Shown here piece by piece: positions 11,832 to 23,421 of a stretch of DNA of 64,000 nucleotides; positions within the stretch are counted from its first letter, which is position 1; every line of letters starts with the position of its first letter. The notes below the pieces were generated by a model. The model did no database searches, had not been told where the DNA came from, and saw nothing but the letters and a program-made list of their open reading frames with translations. The translations under genes were made by a program, and so were the position numbers. This DNA is from Leidyana gryllorum EB-2025a (taxonomy: Eukaryota; Apicomplexa): assembly GCA_048772705.1 (NCBI GenBank), contig JBLWGC010000104.1, positions 1-64,000 on the forward strand, read 5' to 3'.

Positions 11832-12914
11832 ATGAAGGTTTTCGCTCTGCAGCTGTGTTGTTTGGTAGTGGCTGGAAATGACGTGACGGAACCTATCAAG
11901 TCTTCGACTGTGAGTGTGGTTGATACCGATAACGTTGCGGATGTCTCCGTGTCCCCCACTGATGCCGCCGTGAACGACGCCTTGAACAACTTGTCAGATC
12001 TATTGCTCAACCGGAACGTTGTCATCGGACTCAGTGATCTAGTGAAGCACTTGGTCGATCTGACCTATGCAGACATCATCTGGAACAAGTATTGGAATAT
12101 GAAGTTCTGGCCGAGCAGTCCTGCTCAAGTGACAGTCGATGTCGAACCCGTAATAAAGCAGCGTGTCCCGCGCGGTATCGTTTCCCAAGAAACCCGACAG
12201 CTTGTCTACCGCACCGTCACTCGGTGTGTCAACCCCTCTGCTTATCCGATACCGTGCGAAATACCCGGGTTCACGTACACTATAGATCAGGAGATCCACA
12301 TGACCGCCGTCGAAGGCTTGAGACAAGGAGACAATATCACTCTCCCCGTGGGCATTTGGATCGAATCTCTCAACCACCCGTACGGCTGGGATTGGCCCAT
12401 ATCTGAGGAAGACATCATTCTGATGGGCGAACCCCTGGATAACAAACAGCCAGACACCGTCGAGATGGTTCCTCCTCACCATTCGCTACGCGTCGAGTCT
12501 GAAGTAGAGAAGATCTTAGTGTCCGGAGAAGCCATAGTGGACATTACAATCGGTACCGAGCGCAGTGATACACTCGAGTGGTCTGTGACAGCCTGTGCAG
12601 TGCCTTACGAGTCTTCGACTACCTGCCGCTTACACAAAATTGGACCCTTCACACCCGACCTTGTCTCTGCCCAGCTTAGCCCTACAGCTCGCGCAGCACT
12701 GTGTGTGCACCGGGATCTCTCTCAATGCCTATTGACCATAGGTGATGACGGAAAAATACACTCTAATGTCCGGAGTCGGTTCGCCGCGGTACCTTCGTCA
12801 AGGATCAATCGACGCGTGTGGCTCGAGGAAGCAGGTCGCACCGACTGGCTCGGCAATATTACTGAAACCTTCCCAGCTGCCCAACCCATCCTCGAATTGA
12901 ACGCCATCATTTGA
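11832..12914 (+). CDS. Secreted beta-rich protein, ETX/MTX2-like candidate (copy A)
   Basis: Single-exon, 360 residues, with a signal peptide (MKVFALQLCCLVVAGND). It is a clear paralogue of the convergent gene at 13193-14170: both share a WNKYWNMKF-like block near residue 90, a central stretch of alternating polar/hydrophobic residues, VPPHHSLRVESEVEKILVSG, SDTLEWSVTACA, and a C-terminal SARxxLC...C...GDD.K.H pattern ending in RVWLEE. The alternating pattern and the VPP-x-x-x-hydrophobic block resemble the ETX/MTX2 branch of the aerolysin-like pore-forming fold. That assignment is inference from pattern only, not from a search. Cys are paired in both copies, suggesting disulfides. A secreted host-interaction or cell-surface role would fit. 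It looks intact. Confidence 0.75.
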   Translation: MKVFALQLCCLVVAGNDVTEPIKSSTVSVVDTDNVADVSVSPTDAAVNDALNNLSDLLLNRNVVIGLSDLVKHLVDLTYADIIWNKYWNMKFWPSSPAQVTVDVEPVIKQRVPRGIVSQETRQLVYRTVTRCVNPSAYPIPCEIPGFTYTIDQEIHMTAVEGLRQGDNITLPVGIWIESLNHPYGWDWPISEEDIILMGEPLDNKQPDTVEMVPPHHSLRVESEVEKILVSGEAIVDITIGTERSDTLEWSVTACAVPYESSTTCRLHKIGPFTPDLVSAQLSPTARAALCVHRDLSQCLLTIGDDGKIHSNVRSRFAAVPSSRINRRVWLEEAGRTDWLGNITETFPAAQPILELNAII

Positions 12915-13192
12915 ATACACACACACACACGCACACACGCACAATACCATCATTTAGCATAAGCACAAAGCGATTTATGGACAACGATTAGCCAAAGTGT
13001 TGGATTCTTTTTATATCTATCTCCTCTGCGCGGCAGCTGCATAGGCCGGGCGGCTGGCCAGAATCTCTTTCTTTTTGAGGACCATTAGCATTGGGGAGAG
13101 CGGCTTATGTCTGTTTTAGAGGTTTCGGAGTCTAAACTAAAATGTGATTGTCAAGTCTTTAAAGCAGAGATTTATGTATTATTCAGCAGCAT
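12915..13192. other. Short intergenic region between convergent paralogues
   Basis: Contains a (CA)n run right after the upstream stop (12915-12941) and otherwise no coding signal. It must hold both 3' UTRs. Confidence 0.6.
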
Positions 13193-14170
13193 TTACACGT
13201 TAGTGACTTTGGGAGGAACGTCGATCACACTCAGTAACCTGTCGGTGCGACCGTCGTGATTCTCCTCCCAGATTCTGATCTTGAAACCAGCATCGACGCC
13301 GGCTCGGAACTGAGCTTTGCTCATGAGGTGCAATTTGTCATCTTCTCCCAGCGAGACGGCACAGAACCGAGGATCATGAGTACCACACAAGTGAGTGCGA
13401 GCGCTTTTGGTGAGCTCGTGGCGAACTTGCTTGGTGTAGAAATCACCGTATCTTACGTTCACACAAGACGACTCTCCCTTCATCATGGCACAGGTCTCCA
13501 GGGCCCAGAAGAAGGTGTCACTGATGGTGGTGCCGACGACAGTATCCAGGAGGAGATGACCCTCCACAATAGTACGTCTCATCTCATATTCGATGATGTA
13601 ACTGGTTCGAGGCGGGACCAAGACAGAGCGTTCAGCCACATCAAAGACATAAGTATCAAGGCGAGGGCGGCTGGCGGGAATAGTGTGATCCCAGTTGAAC
13701 TCGAAACGATCTCCCGAACTTCCCACAATAAATTCGACCGGCAGAGTACGATTGTGTTCAACCTGGACGCCCTTTCCGTTGAAGATGCGTGTCTCTAATT
13801 GAAGCTTTTTAGTTAGGGGGGATAAGCGGCAATCGAGTGCTTTAGCTCCGATATTCTCACAGCGTTCCGATGCAACAAATGTCAAATCTTTGTATTCAGT
13901 CATAGGATAGGCTCGGGCTCTCATATTGTTAATCTTTGGCTCAGCCATAACTCGCACCTCATGTGGCTCCTGCAGGAAGTACACATCTTCAACTGCCTGA
14001 TTCCACAAAAGGTGCGAGTATACCGCTTGATTGAGGAGATGCACAACATGGTGGAGAGGGGCATGGCTTTCGGCTATAAAGCCGAGCTGGGGAATTTTAG
14101 TCGTATCATTGAGGTTGGCCGCAACCGCGAGCGAAGCGGCCAAACACCATACACTTTGCATCATAATCAT
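13193..14170 (-). CDS. Secreted beta-rich protein, ETX/MTX2-like candidate (copy B)
   Basis: Single-exon, 325 residues, starting MIMMQSVWCLAASLAVAAN (signal peptide). Diagnostic shared blocks with copy A are LLWNQAVEDVYFLQEPHEVR, the NRTLPVEFIVGSSGDRFEF stretch, VPPRTSYIIEYEMRRTIVEG, SDTFFWALETCA and the C-terminal SARTHLCGTHDPRFCAVSLG. Ser/Thr-rich alternating strands around the VPP motif are what an aerolysin-type insertion loop looks like, but the fold call is tentative. Several in-frame ATGs lie within the first 10 codons. The pair is arranged tail to tail with 278 bp between stops, an inverted tandem duplication that has diverged considerably. It looks intact. Confidence 0.75.
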   Translation of the reverse strand: MIMMQSVWCLAASLAVAANLNDTTKIPQLGFIAESHAPLHHVVHLLNQAVYSHLLWNQAVEDVYFLQEPHEVRVMAEPKINNMRARAYPMTEYKDLTFVASERCENIGAKALDCRLSPLTKKLQLETRIFNGKGVQVEHNRTLPVEFIVGSSGDRFEFNWDHTIPASRPRLDTYVFDVAERSVLVPPRTSYIIEYEMRRTIVEGHLLLDTVVGTTISDTFFWALETCAMMKGESSCVNVRYGDFYTKQVRHELTKSARTHLCGTHDPRFCAVSLGEDDKLHLMSKAQFRAGVDAGFKIRIWEENHDGRTDRLLSVIDVPPKVTNV

Positions 14171-14232
14171 TCTCAAGATAACCCAACAAGGACGGCTGAG
14201 TTTGAGAATTTTTTCTTTCACCGTGGTCCAGG

Positions 14233-17200
14233 ATGGATGGCTCAATTTTGGCAGCCACTACGCTGTCCTCATTGGGTGACCCTTCGGCGCCCTCTGTTGA
14301 CAAGTCCAAGAAGAAGTCTGACAAGATATCGCCATGGAAAAAGCTAAACCTGTCTTCGGATCGTGTGCTGCAAGCCATAAACAAGATAGGATTCCGCCTA
14401 CCAACCCCCATCCAACGCCGTATGATTCCGGCTATCCTCAAAAATGAAGGAGACGTGGTCGCTATGGCCAGAACAGGCAGTGGCAAGACTGCAGCCTTCT
14501 TATTGCCGATGATTGAACGGTTGGACACACACTGTAAAACTGTTGGTGCTCGCGGACTCATTATCAGTCCAACACGTGAGCTCTCCATCCAGACCGGCTC
14601 CGTGTGCAAGAAGCTGTGCCATTTCACTGATCTTCGAATCTGCTTCCTAACAGGCGGTATGTCCATTGAAAAGCAGTTCGAGCACTTGGCCAACAACCCT
14701 GATATCCTAATTGCTACGCCGGGTCGCCTGTGTCAGCACATGGTGGAAACCTCATACAGTCTCACACGTGTGCAGATTGCAGTCTTTGACGAGGCTGATT
14801 TGCTTTTCGATATGGGTTTCGAGGAAGACCTCAATAACATCATTGGTGCTCTCAAGTTGAGCACCAAGCAGATGATTTTGACTTCGGCTACCTTACCCAC
14901 ACGGTTAGTGGAGTTCGCCAAGTTGAAGTTGAGCAATCCGTCTTTCATCCAACTCGACCTGGACAAACAGCTATCTGAGAATCTTACTATGGACTTCTTC
15001 TACTGTCGCGAGACTGATAAATTGGCCGCCTTCCTGTTCTGGGTTACCAGAGTGAAGCCGGCGGATGACCAAGTGATAGTTTTTTGTTCGACCAAGCACC
15101 ACTGCTACTTCCTTCAAGAGTTACTGACCCATCTGAAAATCCGTTGTGTTATAGTCGCGGGCGAGTCTGACCAACAGCACCGTAACGAGTCGGTGGAGGC
15201 CTTCCGCAAGAGGGAGATCAATATACTCTTGGCCACTGATGTGGCGGCCAGAGGTGTCGATATACAGCAGTTGTCCTATGTCTTCCATTTCGACTTCCCT
15301 CAGTCTGCCAGACTCTTTGTCCACAGATCGGGGCGAACAGCAAGAAACAACGCCAAAGGTTCTTCGGTGGCTTTAGTCACTCGTGGGGACGTCCCATTAC
15401 TCCAAGAGTTAATGCTCTTTTTGGGACGGAAGTTCCAGACACCGACCGCCAAGGGAGCCAAGAACGAAACCGATACAAAAGAGGCTTCCAGCAAGAAAGC
15501 GGGTCTCGAAGTTATGGATCTCGATCTGACGTCCACCAATGAGTGTATCATCGGTGGATTCCCCGATATGGACGAAGAACGAGCCATTGTCGACCAGGCG
15601 ATGAAAGACAACGCCGAGCTGCCACGCCTTCAAAGAAGTATGATGGCTGGTCATGCCTGCTATCTCAAGTTCCGATCGACTTCCTTCAGTCAAATGTCAT
15701 TACACCGATCAGGAGAGCTCCTGAACGCCTATGGAGGACCCCAAGCGCTTGCAGAATCGGTCCATCCGAAATTAAGGCCGTTTGACAGCTCCGTCATTCA
15801 AACGGGAGATAACAAGATATTCAACAAGTTGGGGAAAAGCGCTACAGAAGTGCTCTTTGGTTCATCCTCATCTGCTGATGTCGCTCAGGGCTCAAAGGAA
15901 GAACAGGTCAAAGTCGAGCAAGCTGCCGGTGCAGAAGAAGCCGCAACCACTTTCAGTGTTTCGGTCACCAGCGGAAAAAGCTCATCTGGCAAAGGGTCAT
16001 CGAAATGCACTGTGGACCTCAACACCATCCGGGCATTCAGGCCATCCGTATCCGCGTCGTCAGCGCGGGGTATCGGTGTTGCCAAGGATGCCATGCAAAA
16101 TATGAAGAGCTTCCAGCAAACAAAGGAGCTGATAAAAAAGCTCGCCGCAGAGGGGGTTGCGGAGCCTTCCTCGCCACAGAAGATGATGGACGACATAGCT
16201 CAACTGGGGGCATATGATAGCGATGATGTGGGATCCGGCGATCATGACGACTCTGATCACGGAAGCGCAGAAGAGAACCACGCTCCAGCGCCCCAGAAAC
16301 GCCACCTGTCGAAGGCCGAGCGCAAACGGAAACGTCAAGGACTGCCCGAAACTGCTCCAGCGGTGAAGAAATCCAGATCAACTCCCTCAGGTCAAGATTT
16401 CTATGACTCTTCGGGCTTCGACGAACACATCCGAGCTCGTGATAGCGAACTGAACTCCATCAACCAGATGCAGAAACAATCAATGGATTTGGTTCCTGAT
16501 GAGGAGGCTAAGCTCAAATCAGTGAAACATGTCATGAAGTGGAACGCTAAGAAGAAGCGTTACGAAGTGACAGCCATCAATAAAAAAGGTGATCGTCTAA
16601 AGACCAAGAATGATTCGGGAGCTGTCGTTCGGTAAGTATGCACGTTGTTGGAAGCTTAGCTCATAGTCATTGCCAAACGCGCAGAGGGGAGGTTGAAAAT
16701 AAGGGCCTTTATAAACGATGGGTCAGACACAGCGATAAACGCATACAAAAAGTTGGTGAAGAAGAGGAGTCCAGCAATCTGTTGACCAAAAAATCGAGAG
16801 GTGATGACAGGGCCGATCAGGACAACGAGGGCGTTCCCTTGGAGCAACTAACGAAGGATCTAGGTACGTGATGAACCCATATATGTGTGTCCCGCACACA
16901 CGCGCTCTTGCTCTCTTTTAGGGTTGTTGGAAAAGGTGAAGCTCAAGCGTGCACTGACACACCGCGAGAAACGCAAGTTGGACCGACTGACGAAGCTATC
17001 GCAAAATCCTGTCACACATGGTGGGAAGGAGGCTGGAAAGCAGGAGGTGCGGACTGCTCAGGAGCTTCGAAGACACGCGAAACGGGCTACTCAACATAAA
17101 GCTCGTCATGATCCAAAGCAGCGACAGAGCGATGCGAAGAAGGCCAAGGACAAGTTTATGGCCAAACGCAGACAACAAGCTGCTGCGCGGGGTCGCATGA

Positions 17201-17241
17201 CCAGAGCCAAGGTCATTATTCGCCATTCGAAGAAGCGGTGA
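14233..17241 (+). CDS. DBP10: DEAD-box RNA helicase Dbp10/DDX54
   Basis: Three exons, about 985 residues. All helicase motifs are present: GFRLPTPIQRRMIPAI (Q motif), ARTGSGKT (I), PTRELS, VFDEADLLFDMGF (II), TSATLP (III), ATDVAARGVDI (V) and HRSGRTAR (VI). After an acidic/Ser-rich linker the C-terminal Dbp10CT module is seen as MKWNAKKKRYEV, then exon 2 gives GLYKRWVRHSDKRIQKVGEE and exon 3 a Lys/Arg-rich tail ending KVIIRHSKKR. Family role: 60S ribosome assembly in the nucleolus. Exon 1 ends near 16634 in GTTCG|GTAAGT; the second intron lies around 16864-16920. It is convergent with SF3A1, with only 11 bp between the stop codons. Confidence 0.95.
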
Positions 17242-17252
17242 TTGCCTAGCTA

Positions 17253-18901
17253 TCATCCAGTTCGCTGCTTTTTAGTGGCCGGTTGTTGCTGAGATTGACC
17301 AGCCGCCTGCCGAAGATTGTGGTGAAATTCACCCAACGACGACCTCACCTGCTCGCCCGAAGCACCGCCGCCCTGACTAATCGCTCCGCCGGGACCTCTA
17401 CCTACTGGCATTGGATCACTTGCATGTTCGAGGACCTCGTCTTCTACGGTACCAAAGAGATCAGGACGCTTGATTACAAACTGTGCAATGTTCGCTTCAA
17501 CATCTGACTCGGGGGCGAATGCGGACTCGGCCTGAGCGCGTGCCATCAACTGTTCCTTCTGGACTTTGTATTGCGGATCAATCAGTAGGATTTTGAGATG
17601 CTTATCGAGGTGCTCGATAGGGACGAGTTGTCCTGTGAGGGGGCACTTAACGAGCTTTCCTTTTTGTTCGGTGGCTCGCTTCTTTCCACGACGAACATAG
17701 TCTGGTCGCAGGACAACTTTCTGTTCCTCTCCCCCAACAGTAGTGGTGGTGACTGCTGGTCGTGCAGGTTCCGGTCGGCGGGGAGGTGGAGATGGCTCCG
17801 GGACTGGAGCGGGCTCAACTACTGTGGGTGCGGTGGGCACCATAGGTTGTGGAGGCGGTACATTGCCCTCGAGCAAGCGGACTGCTTCCAAAGCTTCATA
17901 GTCCACTGGCGGCGGCAGAGCCATTTGTAGATCGGCCTCTGTGAAGACGATAGTTTCGACGACGACAAAGTCATCCCAGTCAATGGCGGCCATTGCGGCT
18001 GGAAGATGTGGAGAATATGATGATAGGAAGGTTGAGTGGGTTGAGTCTTACCTCGTTCTTCAGCTTCAGCTTCCTCCCGTGCTTTCCTTTTCTTATTCTC
18101 CTCGGCATTGAACCTGAATCGCACTCTCATTCGTTTGATTATATGGCGCAAGACATCGGTCTCGGTGGGAGGTTCTGGTTTCTCCTTTCCTGGTGGCCAG
18201 CGTCGTCCCGCGAGCGTTTGCAGCCAGAGTTGCAGGTCGGCATCTGGTTCCATACAGACAGAGTATGACTCGACGAGGGCTTGGAAATATCCGTGGGCTG
18301 GATGGCTTGATTTGAGGAACTCGAATTGGGGGTTGGTACGTTCTCTTTGACTAAGGCCTTGTAAGAAGGCCTGGCCATTTTTGGCTACGAATTGAGCTGT
18401 CAATTTGATGACATCCGAATCAATGGGGGCGATATAGGGGTGTTTGAGGATAAACCGCTCTTTGTCGGGAACGATCCCATTCTCGCCGCTGCCTCCAGTT
18501 TCCAGCTCATCGTCACTATACTCCTCTGCCCGTTCGGCGTGAGCTTTGAGAGCTTTCATCCGCTGCCGATCCTTCTTTTCGGTCTCGCGTTTCCGCATCT
18601 CTACAATCGCCTCAGGTATTGTGGTTCGCACCTCCTGGACTTGCCCAGTCCGATACTCCAGAAGCTTCGCATCGTAATAGGCTCGATAAGGACTGCCAGG
18701 AAGCAGAAACTCAAAGCGCTCCCGGTTCTCCAAATTAGGATTATTCAGCAACTTCTCTTCATTGCTCGGACCACTCCTCGCCACAAACTGAGCGGTCTTG
18801 TCTATGATTTCTCGCTGAGCTTGGGGAGGGATGATAAGGTCAGCATAGGGGTTAGGAGTATATTCCTCCTTGGGCGTAGCCCCTGTGGCTACGAGAGCCA
18901 T
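17253..18901 (-). CDS. SF3A1: Splicing factor 3A subunit 1 (SF3A1/Prp21)
   Basis: Two exons joined across an intron near 17998-18052 (EEERA|AMAAIDWDDF). Two SURP modules are evident: IIPPQAQREIIDKTAQFVAR to PGSPYRAYYDAKLLEY, and IDSDVIKLTAQFVAKNGQ to HPAHGYFQALVESY. The diagnostic AAIDWDDFVVVETIVF block follows, then a Pro-rich linker and KCPLTGQLVPIEHLDKHLKI, which matches the conserved SF3A1 middle region. The protein stops soon after (QQPATKKQRTG), so the C-terminal ubiquitin-like domain of animal and plant SF3A1 is absent. About 600 residues. Role: U2 snRNP component needed for branch-site recognition. Confidence 0.95.
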
Positions 18902-19015
18902 AGTGAAAATTTGGAGCAGCCACTAGGAAAAAAGGTACTCCGGAGCTGGACTATTCACCAATACCGCTCATATCCTGTGCCGTTTTTTGTCTGGAGACCT
19001 CTCCACTGAGCACGA

Positions 19016-22000
19016 ATGCCTTGGCAACCCCTGTCGAAACGACGAGGACAGAGGAAACAGCCTGACGAAAATGAGTATCGACAGCGCTTCGTCCAATCCA
19101 ATATAGATCATGCCCGCCGGGCCCTCGACGCGCGTAGACCCAACTATCGGAGAGCCTACAAACTCTACACCGAAGCTGCCCAACTCGGATCCTTGGAAGC
19201 AAAGTACACTCTCGCACTCTTACATCGGTCCGGGAGAGGCATCCAAAAAGATCCTGTGCAGTTCCAAAGTTACATCGCAGATGCCTATCGTTCTCCGCAC
19301 TATATAGAAGAGATGTACCTGCCTCAAAATGAGCTGTGCCTCCTTCGAGGTACGTGCCCAACACTCCTGTCAACCAAAAGGTGATTTTGCCTTACGTAGC
19401 TTCCGTTCGAAACGCCATGGGGGTCACTCTGCTTGAAGGAACCGGGACTGAACGCAACGTACCCGCTGCGGCTCAATTATTCCGTGACGCAAACGATGAA
19501 GGGCTTGACGCGGCGGGACAAAATCTCGCTATCGCAGTTCTATCGTGCGTTACTCAAACTAGGAGGAGTATAAAAGCTCTTCGCTCCACTATAGAAGCTG
19601 TTGAGGGCAGCTACTGTAACAGGCGTCCGATCAAAACCAGGAGTTCTACGTAAGTACGGGTTCCACTTGCATCTAGTGGTCAAAGCGCTGCAATCACTGC
19701 GCACTTGATTTTGGATCATTATCGGGATCAAATGAATGGTTGTACTCTGCTGCATGTCTGCCGATCAAGATATGGTTGTGACCGCTCCAGGCACGGACAC
19801 ACGTGTGTGCGCGCACATGTCCAGCCATAATGTAATAAGTTGCCAGGGACACTCTGTCCGTTCGAACCGCTAAGGTTGTATTTGACATGTCGGAAGTCGA
19901 ATGGGTGTATATTTGTGCATGGTTTGCATCGCGAATGAGAGTCTTGACCATCTCGAGGGGGCGTGTGGCGATGTATTTGTTTCAGATAGACATGAGTAGC
20001 CCTGACGCTTTGCTGACTGATTGGTATTGCAGTTCACGGTGCGGGCCCGGCGATGACGGCCGCGATTCTTACAACTCTCTGGGCGCGGCATTGAGTGATT
20101 ACGGATATTCTACTGAACTGAAAAAGTGCATAGACATTATGGAGAATATTGGCGCCATGGCTGTGAAATCGTTGAGTAAACAGAGAGTGAACGCAGAGGA
20201 TAGCATATTATACTATAATCTAGGAGTGGCACACGAGACCGGTACAGTGAAAAGGGGGACCCAGGCCAAGGAGTGGATAGCTGATCGCTACTACATGAAG
20301 GCAGAGCAGTGCGGTGGGGACGGGAGTATACGAGCTCAACTTGCCCTGGCGAAGTCGTTGTTGCGGAAAGTGTTGGAATCCCCGGGTCGTCGGTCTCGAT
20401 CCGATGAAAAAGACGGGATTGAGTATTTGTCGTTGGCTGCTCAGAATGGGGAGGCGGAAGCGGAGGCCATCCTGGCTGCCATATACCGCGAAGGCGCCTT
20501 TGGCGCGGCGCGTAGTAACAAGGAAGGGCGTTTACACTGGCGGCGGGCTCAGGGGTTGGGATGGCACGGGAAGGAAGATGTTACATTGGCATCGTTGCTA
20601 TACCGACCCCCCACTTATGAGCCGTTTCTGGTGAGTCCCTACTTATTGGGATACGAGGAGGAAGGTTCCATGTCGTGTGACGACATGTATGAGGACATTG
20701 GTTGGCACCAGGATCATGGCCGGGCTAGTTTCGGGAGAGAGACAGCGCCTGGCTGGACAGAGGATTACTCTGAATCGGAGAGTTTCGACGTGAATCGACA
20801 CCTCCCGGACAGCGGGCGAGACATCCACCAGCAGCAGCATCGGGGCGGATGGTTCGACGACGAGGAGGGACTACCGGACGAGCGTATGCATCCTCACCAC
20901 TGCGAAGACGACGATGAGGAGAGCGACGGGTTGACAATCGGGGCGTTTGCGCGAGGTGACTCAGTTGCCACCCCGCGCCCTTTCATCGAGCCGGATGTGG
21001 AGGAGGGGGAGGACGACGACGACGAAGGCGAGGCGGCTGTTGAGGAGGAGGCGGACGTGAGTGGGTATCGTCCCGCTCCGCTTTCGAGAGCAGCCCAGCG
21101 ACCTTCGACGGCGGCCACCCCTGGGGGAGGAGGCAGATTCTGCATGTCTACAAAGGAGTTACAACCGAAAGAGGAAGATATGAGTCCAATAGTTCCGGCC
21201 TACGAGCATTACTTCCAGATGCGGATGAATAAATCGGCGAGGAGTAGCTGGATGTATCGGGGTGAAGACCAGTCTACGACGGACGGCTCTCCCGACGTAC
21301 AACAGGAAGTAAAGTATTGGACGGATTTGTCGACACCGACGAGTTTGCGCATAGCCCGATCGTTGAAGCTGCACCAAGCGGCGTTGGACGCCTTTCTGAA
21401 TGGGTCGCAGCAGAGTCGGGAATGGATTACCAAGTTAGCTGAAAGTTACATGCTGTATCCGGTGGAGCATCTTCGCATTGAGACTGAGCTGCAGGAGTCC
21501 GTTTCACGCGCGGTAGAAGAGCACTACAGCGCAACGGAGGACAATGTTCACGCCATGTACGTGGTGGTTACGAGATTCCTGATGTACCACACGGACGACA
21601 GCAGCAACAGCAGAACAAAGGCAGCAGGTATTGGTCCGGACCCTGATGTAATCACTCGGGCGGGGGCGCATCTGAACCGAGTGACAGGGGGTGCTGGGAG
21701 CGGCGGCAGTGTCGCAACCAGCACAACATTGACAAGTGGCGGCAATGGTACTACAGCAGCAACAACGATCCCTCGTTGGTTGTTATTCTTTCTGCGTGCG
21801 CGACTACGGTTAAGGCTAACTGATTACGTGAGCCAAGCTTGGACAGATTTCTTGGACGCTGAGCAATTGTGTCCCTCGGACGAACGGTATCAAGTCACTG
21901 AAGCTCTTCTTCGTACATTTTGTGCGGTAACAGACCCGCGGAAGGTGGAGCCACGGAGAGTGGAGGACGGCTTAGAGCTGCTGCATAAGTACATCTTGCA

Positions 22001-22199
22001 GGTACCTCCCGAAGATTTAAGGCTATTCAGTGCATACGGACCCAAACTCGAGCAGATGTTACCACCATCTGACACCCGGTTGGCGGCTCTTTATGACTGT
22101 TGGAAACGCAAAAGTGATAAGCGACCCCCCAAGTCGCCTCTATCAGAGACGCCAACTTGGCGAGTTGTTCCCTCCAATTATCACATTGTCACTCAATGA
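19016..22199 (+). CDS. SEL1-repeat protein with acidic middle region
   Basis: Exon 1 (from MPWQPLSKRRGQRKQPDENE) carries a SEL1-type repeat: AYKLYTEAAQLGSLEAKYTLALLHRSGRG in two adjoining parts. After an intron around 19350-19398 comes another partial repeat (NVPAAAQLFRDANDEGLDAA). The large last exon has at least two more SEL1-like helices (YLSLAAQNGEAEAEAILAAI) followed by a long Asp/Glu-rich, probably disordered stretch and a C-terminal helical domain ending VVPSNYHIVTQ that I do not recognise. The join between exon 2 and the last exon is uncertain: the simplest solution is an intron of about 383 nt (19649-20031), unusually long for this window. SEL1 proteins scaffold complexes in ER degradation, signalling and secretion; no specific partner is visible. 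Confidence 0.65.
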
Positions 22200-23421
22200 T
22201 GGACCTGCCTCCTTAGTAGGATCTGGGAAACGCCTTTCTTTCTCTCTCTCTCTTCTTCTTTCCCCTCATCCGTCCGCCTTCCCTCCCCCCATATCTCACC
22301 ATCCCCAAAAGGGCGTCAGATCGACGCTGCTCTAAACACCTTCCTGACACATAATGCGAATGATGGGAGCCATCGACCACCACACGACGATTTTACATCT
22401 ACAAGTACAGAGGCTAAGCCGCAGCCGAAAAGACATCTAACATGATCGAACACCATCGGTTGACTAACTGCTTGATACGACAAAAAGTGATTGATTCACT
22501 TACCGACTGACTGATTGATTGATGAATGGTTGAGTGATTGATTGATGATTGACTGATGATTGACTGATGATTGATGATTGACCGAGCACGACAAGCGGCT
22601 CGATCACACTGACTGAGATCCTTGGGCCGTGACGTTGTGTCTACTTGTGCGGTGCGAATTTGTCACGGTTGCTGGTGACCCGTATCCACAACCTTTCACC
22701 CCCTCCCCATCGTCGAAGGCGCTGTGTGATGGTCTGTAACTCAATCAACACACACACACACACTTCTCACCACGATTATGTGTGCGATTCGGGGTCTCAG
22801 CCAATTAGTTTCCTCGACAAAAAAACAGCGCACCCACCGATCACATACAGCAGCTTCTCAACGATTTACTACAAACTTATTGTTCAAGGGTCGGCGCCCA
22901 GCCCGACCATTTGATCTCTGGAGTACCTAGATTTGATCTCCTGCTGCTCACTTCGCCAGCGCCATGACTCGCACAGCTCCGACCCACTCCGGTGAACAGT
23001 TCTGAAGAAAGTGACAAAGATTCACACTTGTGCTACTAAATCGGATCCACTCAAATCGAGACACCGGCCGTGCGATCGATGTCCATTAAATGTATGTACA
23101 AAGTGAGCTGATTGAATGGCGCGGCCGCCTCGAGTGTAGCGCAACTACGGCCTCCAAGCAGATCAACGACCACTACACTGTGCATATGGGGAGCTGAGTT
23201 CCTCCTCCCGCTCATGCGACCAATCTTCCCCCTTCTTCTTGGCAGGAGACAACGATTGACTTTGTGTCTCACTTTTCAATGTCAGGACCTGAAACAATTA
23301 AATGCCCGATCTGCGCGTTGCTATTGCTGACATAATAATGTTGTGTCTTCCAATGCCCAATCGAGCCATATCAGGTCCGAGGATTGCGAGTCATATTTTT
23401 GGGAAAAAAAAGTACATCACC
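22200..23421. other. Largest gene-poor region, 1.2 kb
   Basis: No convincing ORF, splice chain, tRNA or known RNA motif. It contains a polypyrimidine stretch (22236-22266), a TGATTGA-type tandem repeat (22504-22583), a CA run near 22749-22763, and a short potential hairpin (GGTCGG at 22889-22894 with CCGACC at 22903-22908). Could hold a non-coding RNA, an origin, or long UTRs. Confidence 0.6.
22504..22583. repeat. TGATTGA/TGACTGA imperfect tandem repeat
   Basis: About eleven degenerate copies of a 7-8 bp unit built from TGATTGA, TGACTGA and TGATGATTGA. It contains no ORF of note. The TGATGA and CTGA words mimic snoRNA C and D boxes but occur as repeat units, not as a box pair. Confidence 0.8.

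Noticed and set aside
22504-22583. A C/D-box snoRNA array suggested by repeated TGATGA and CTGA words
   Set aside because: The words are parts of a 7-8 bp tandem repeat with no spacing, terminal stems or guide regions expected of snoRNAs.
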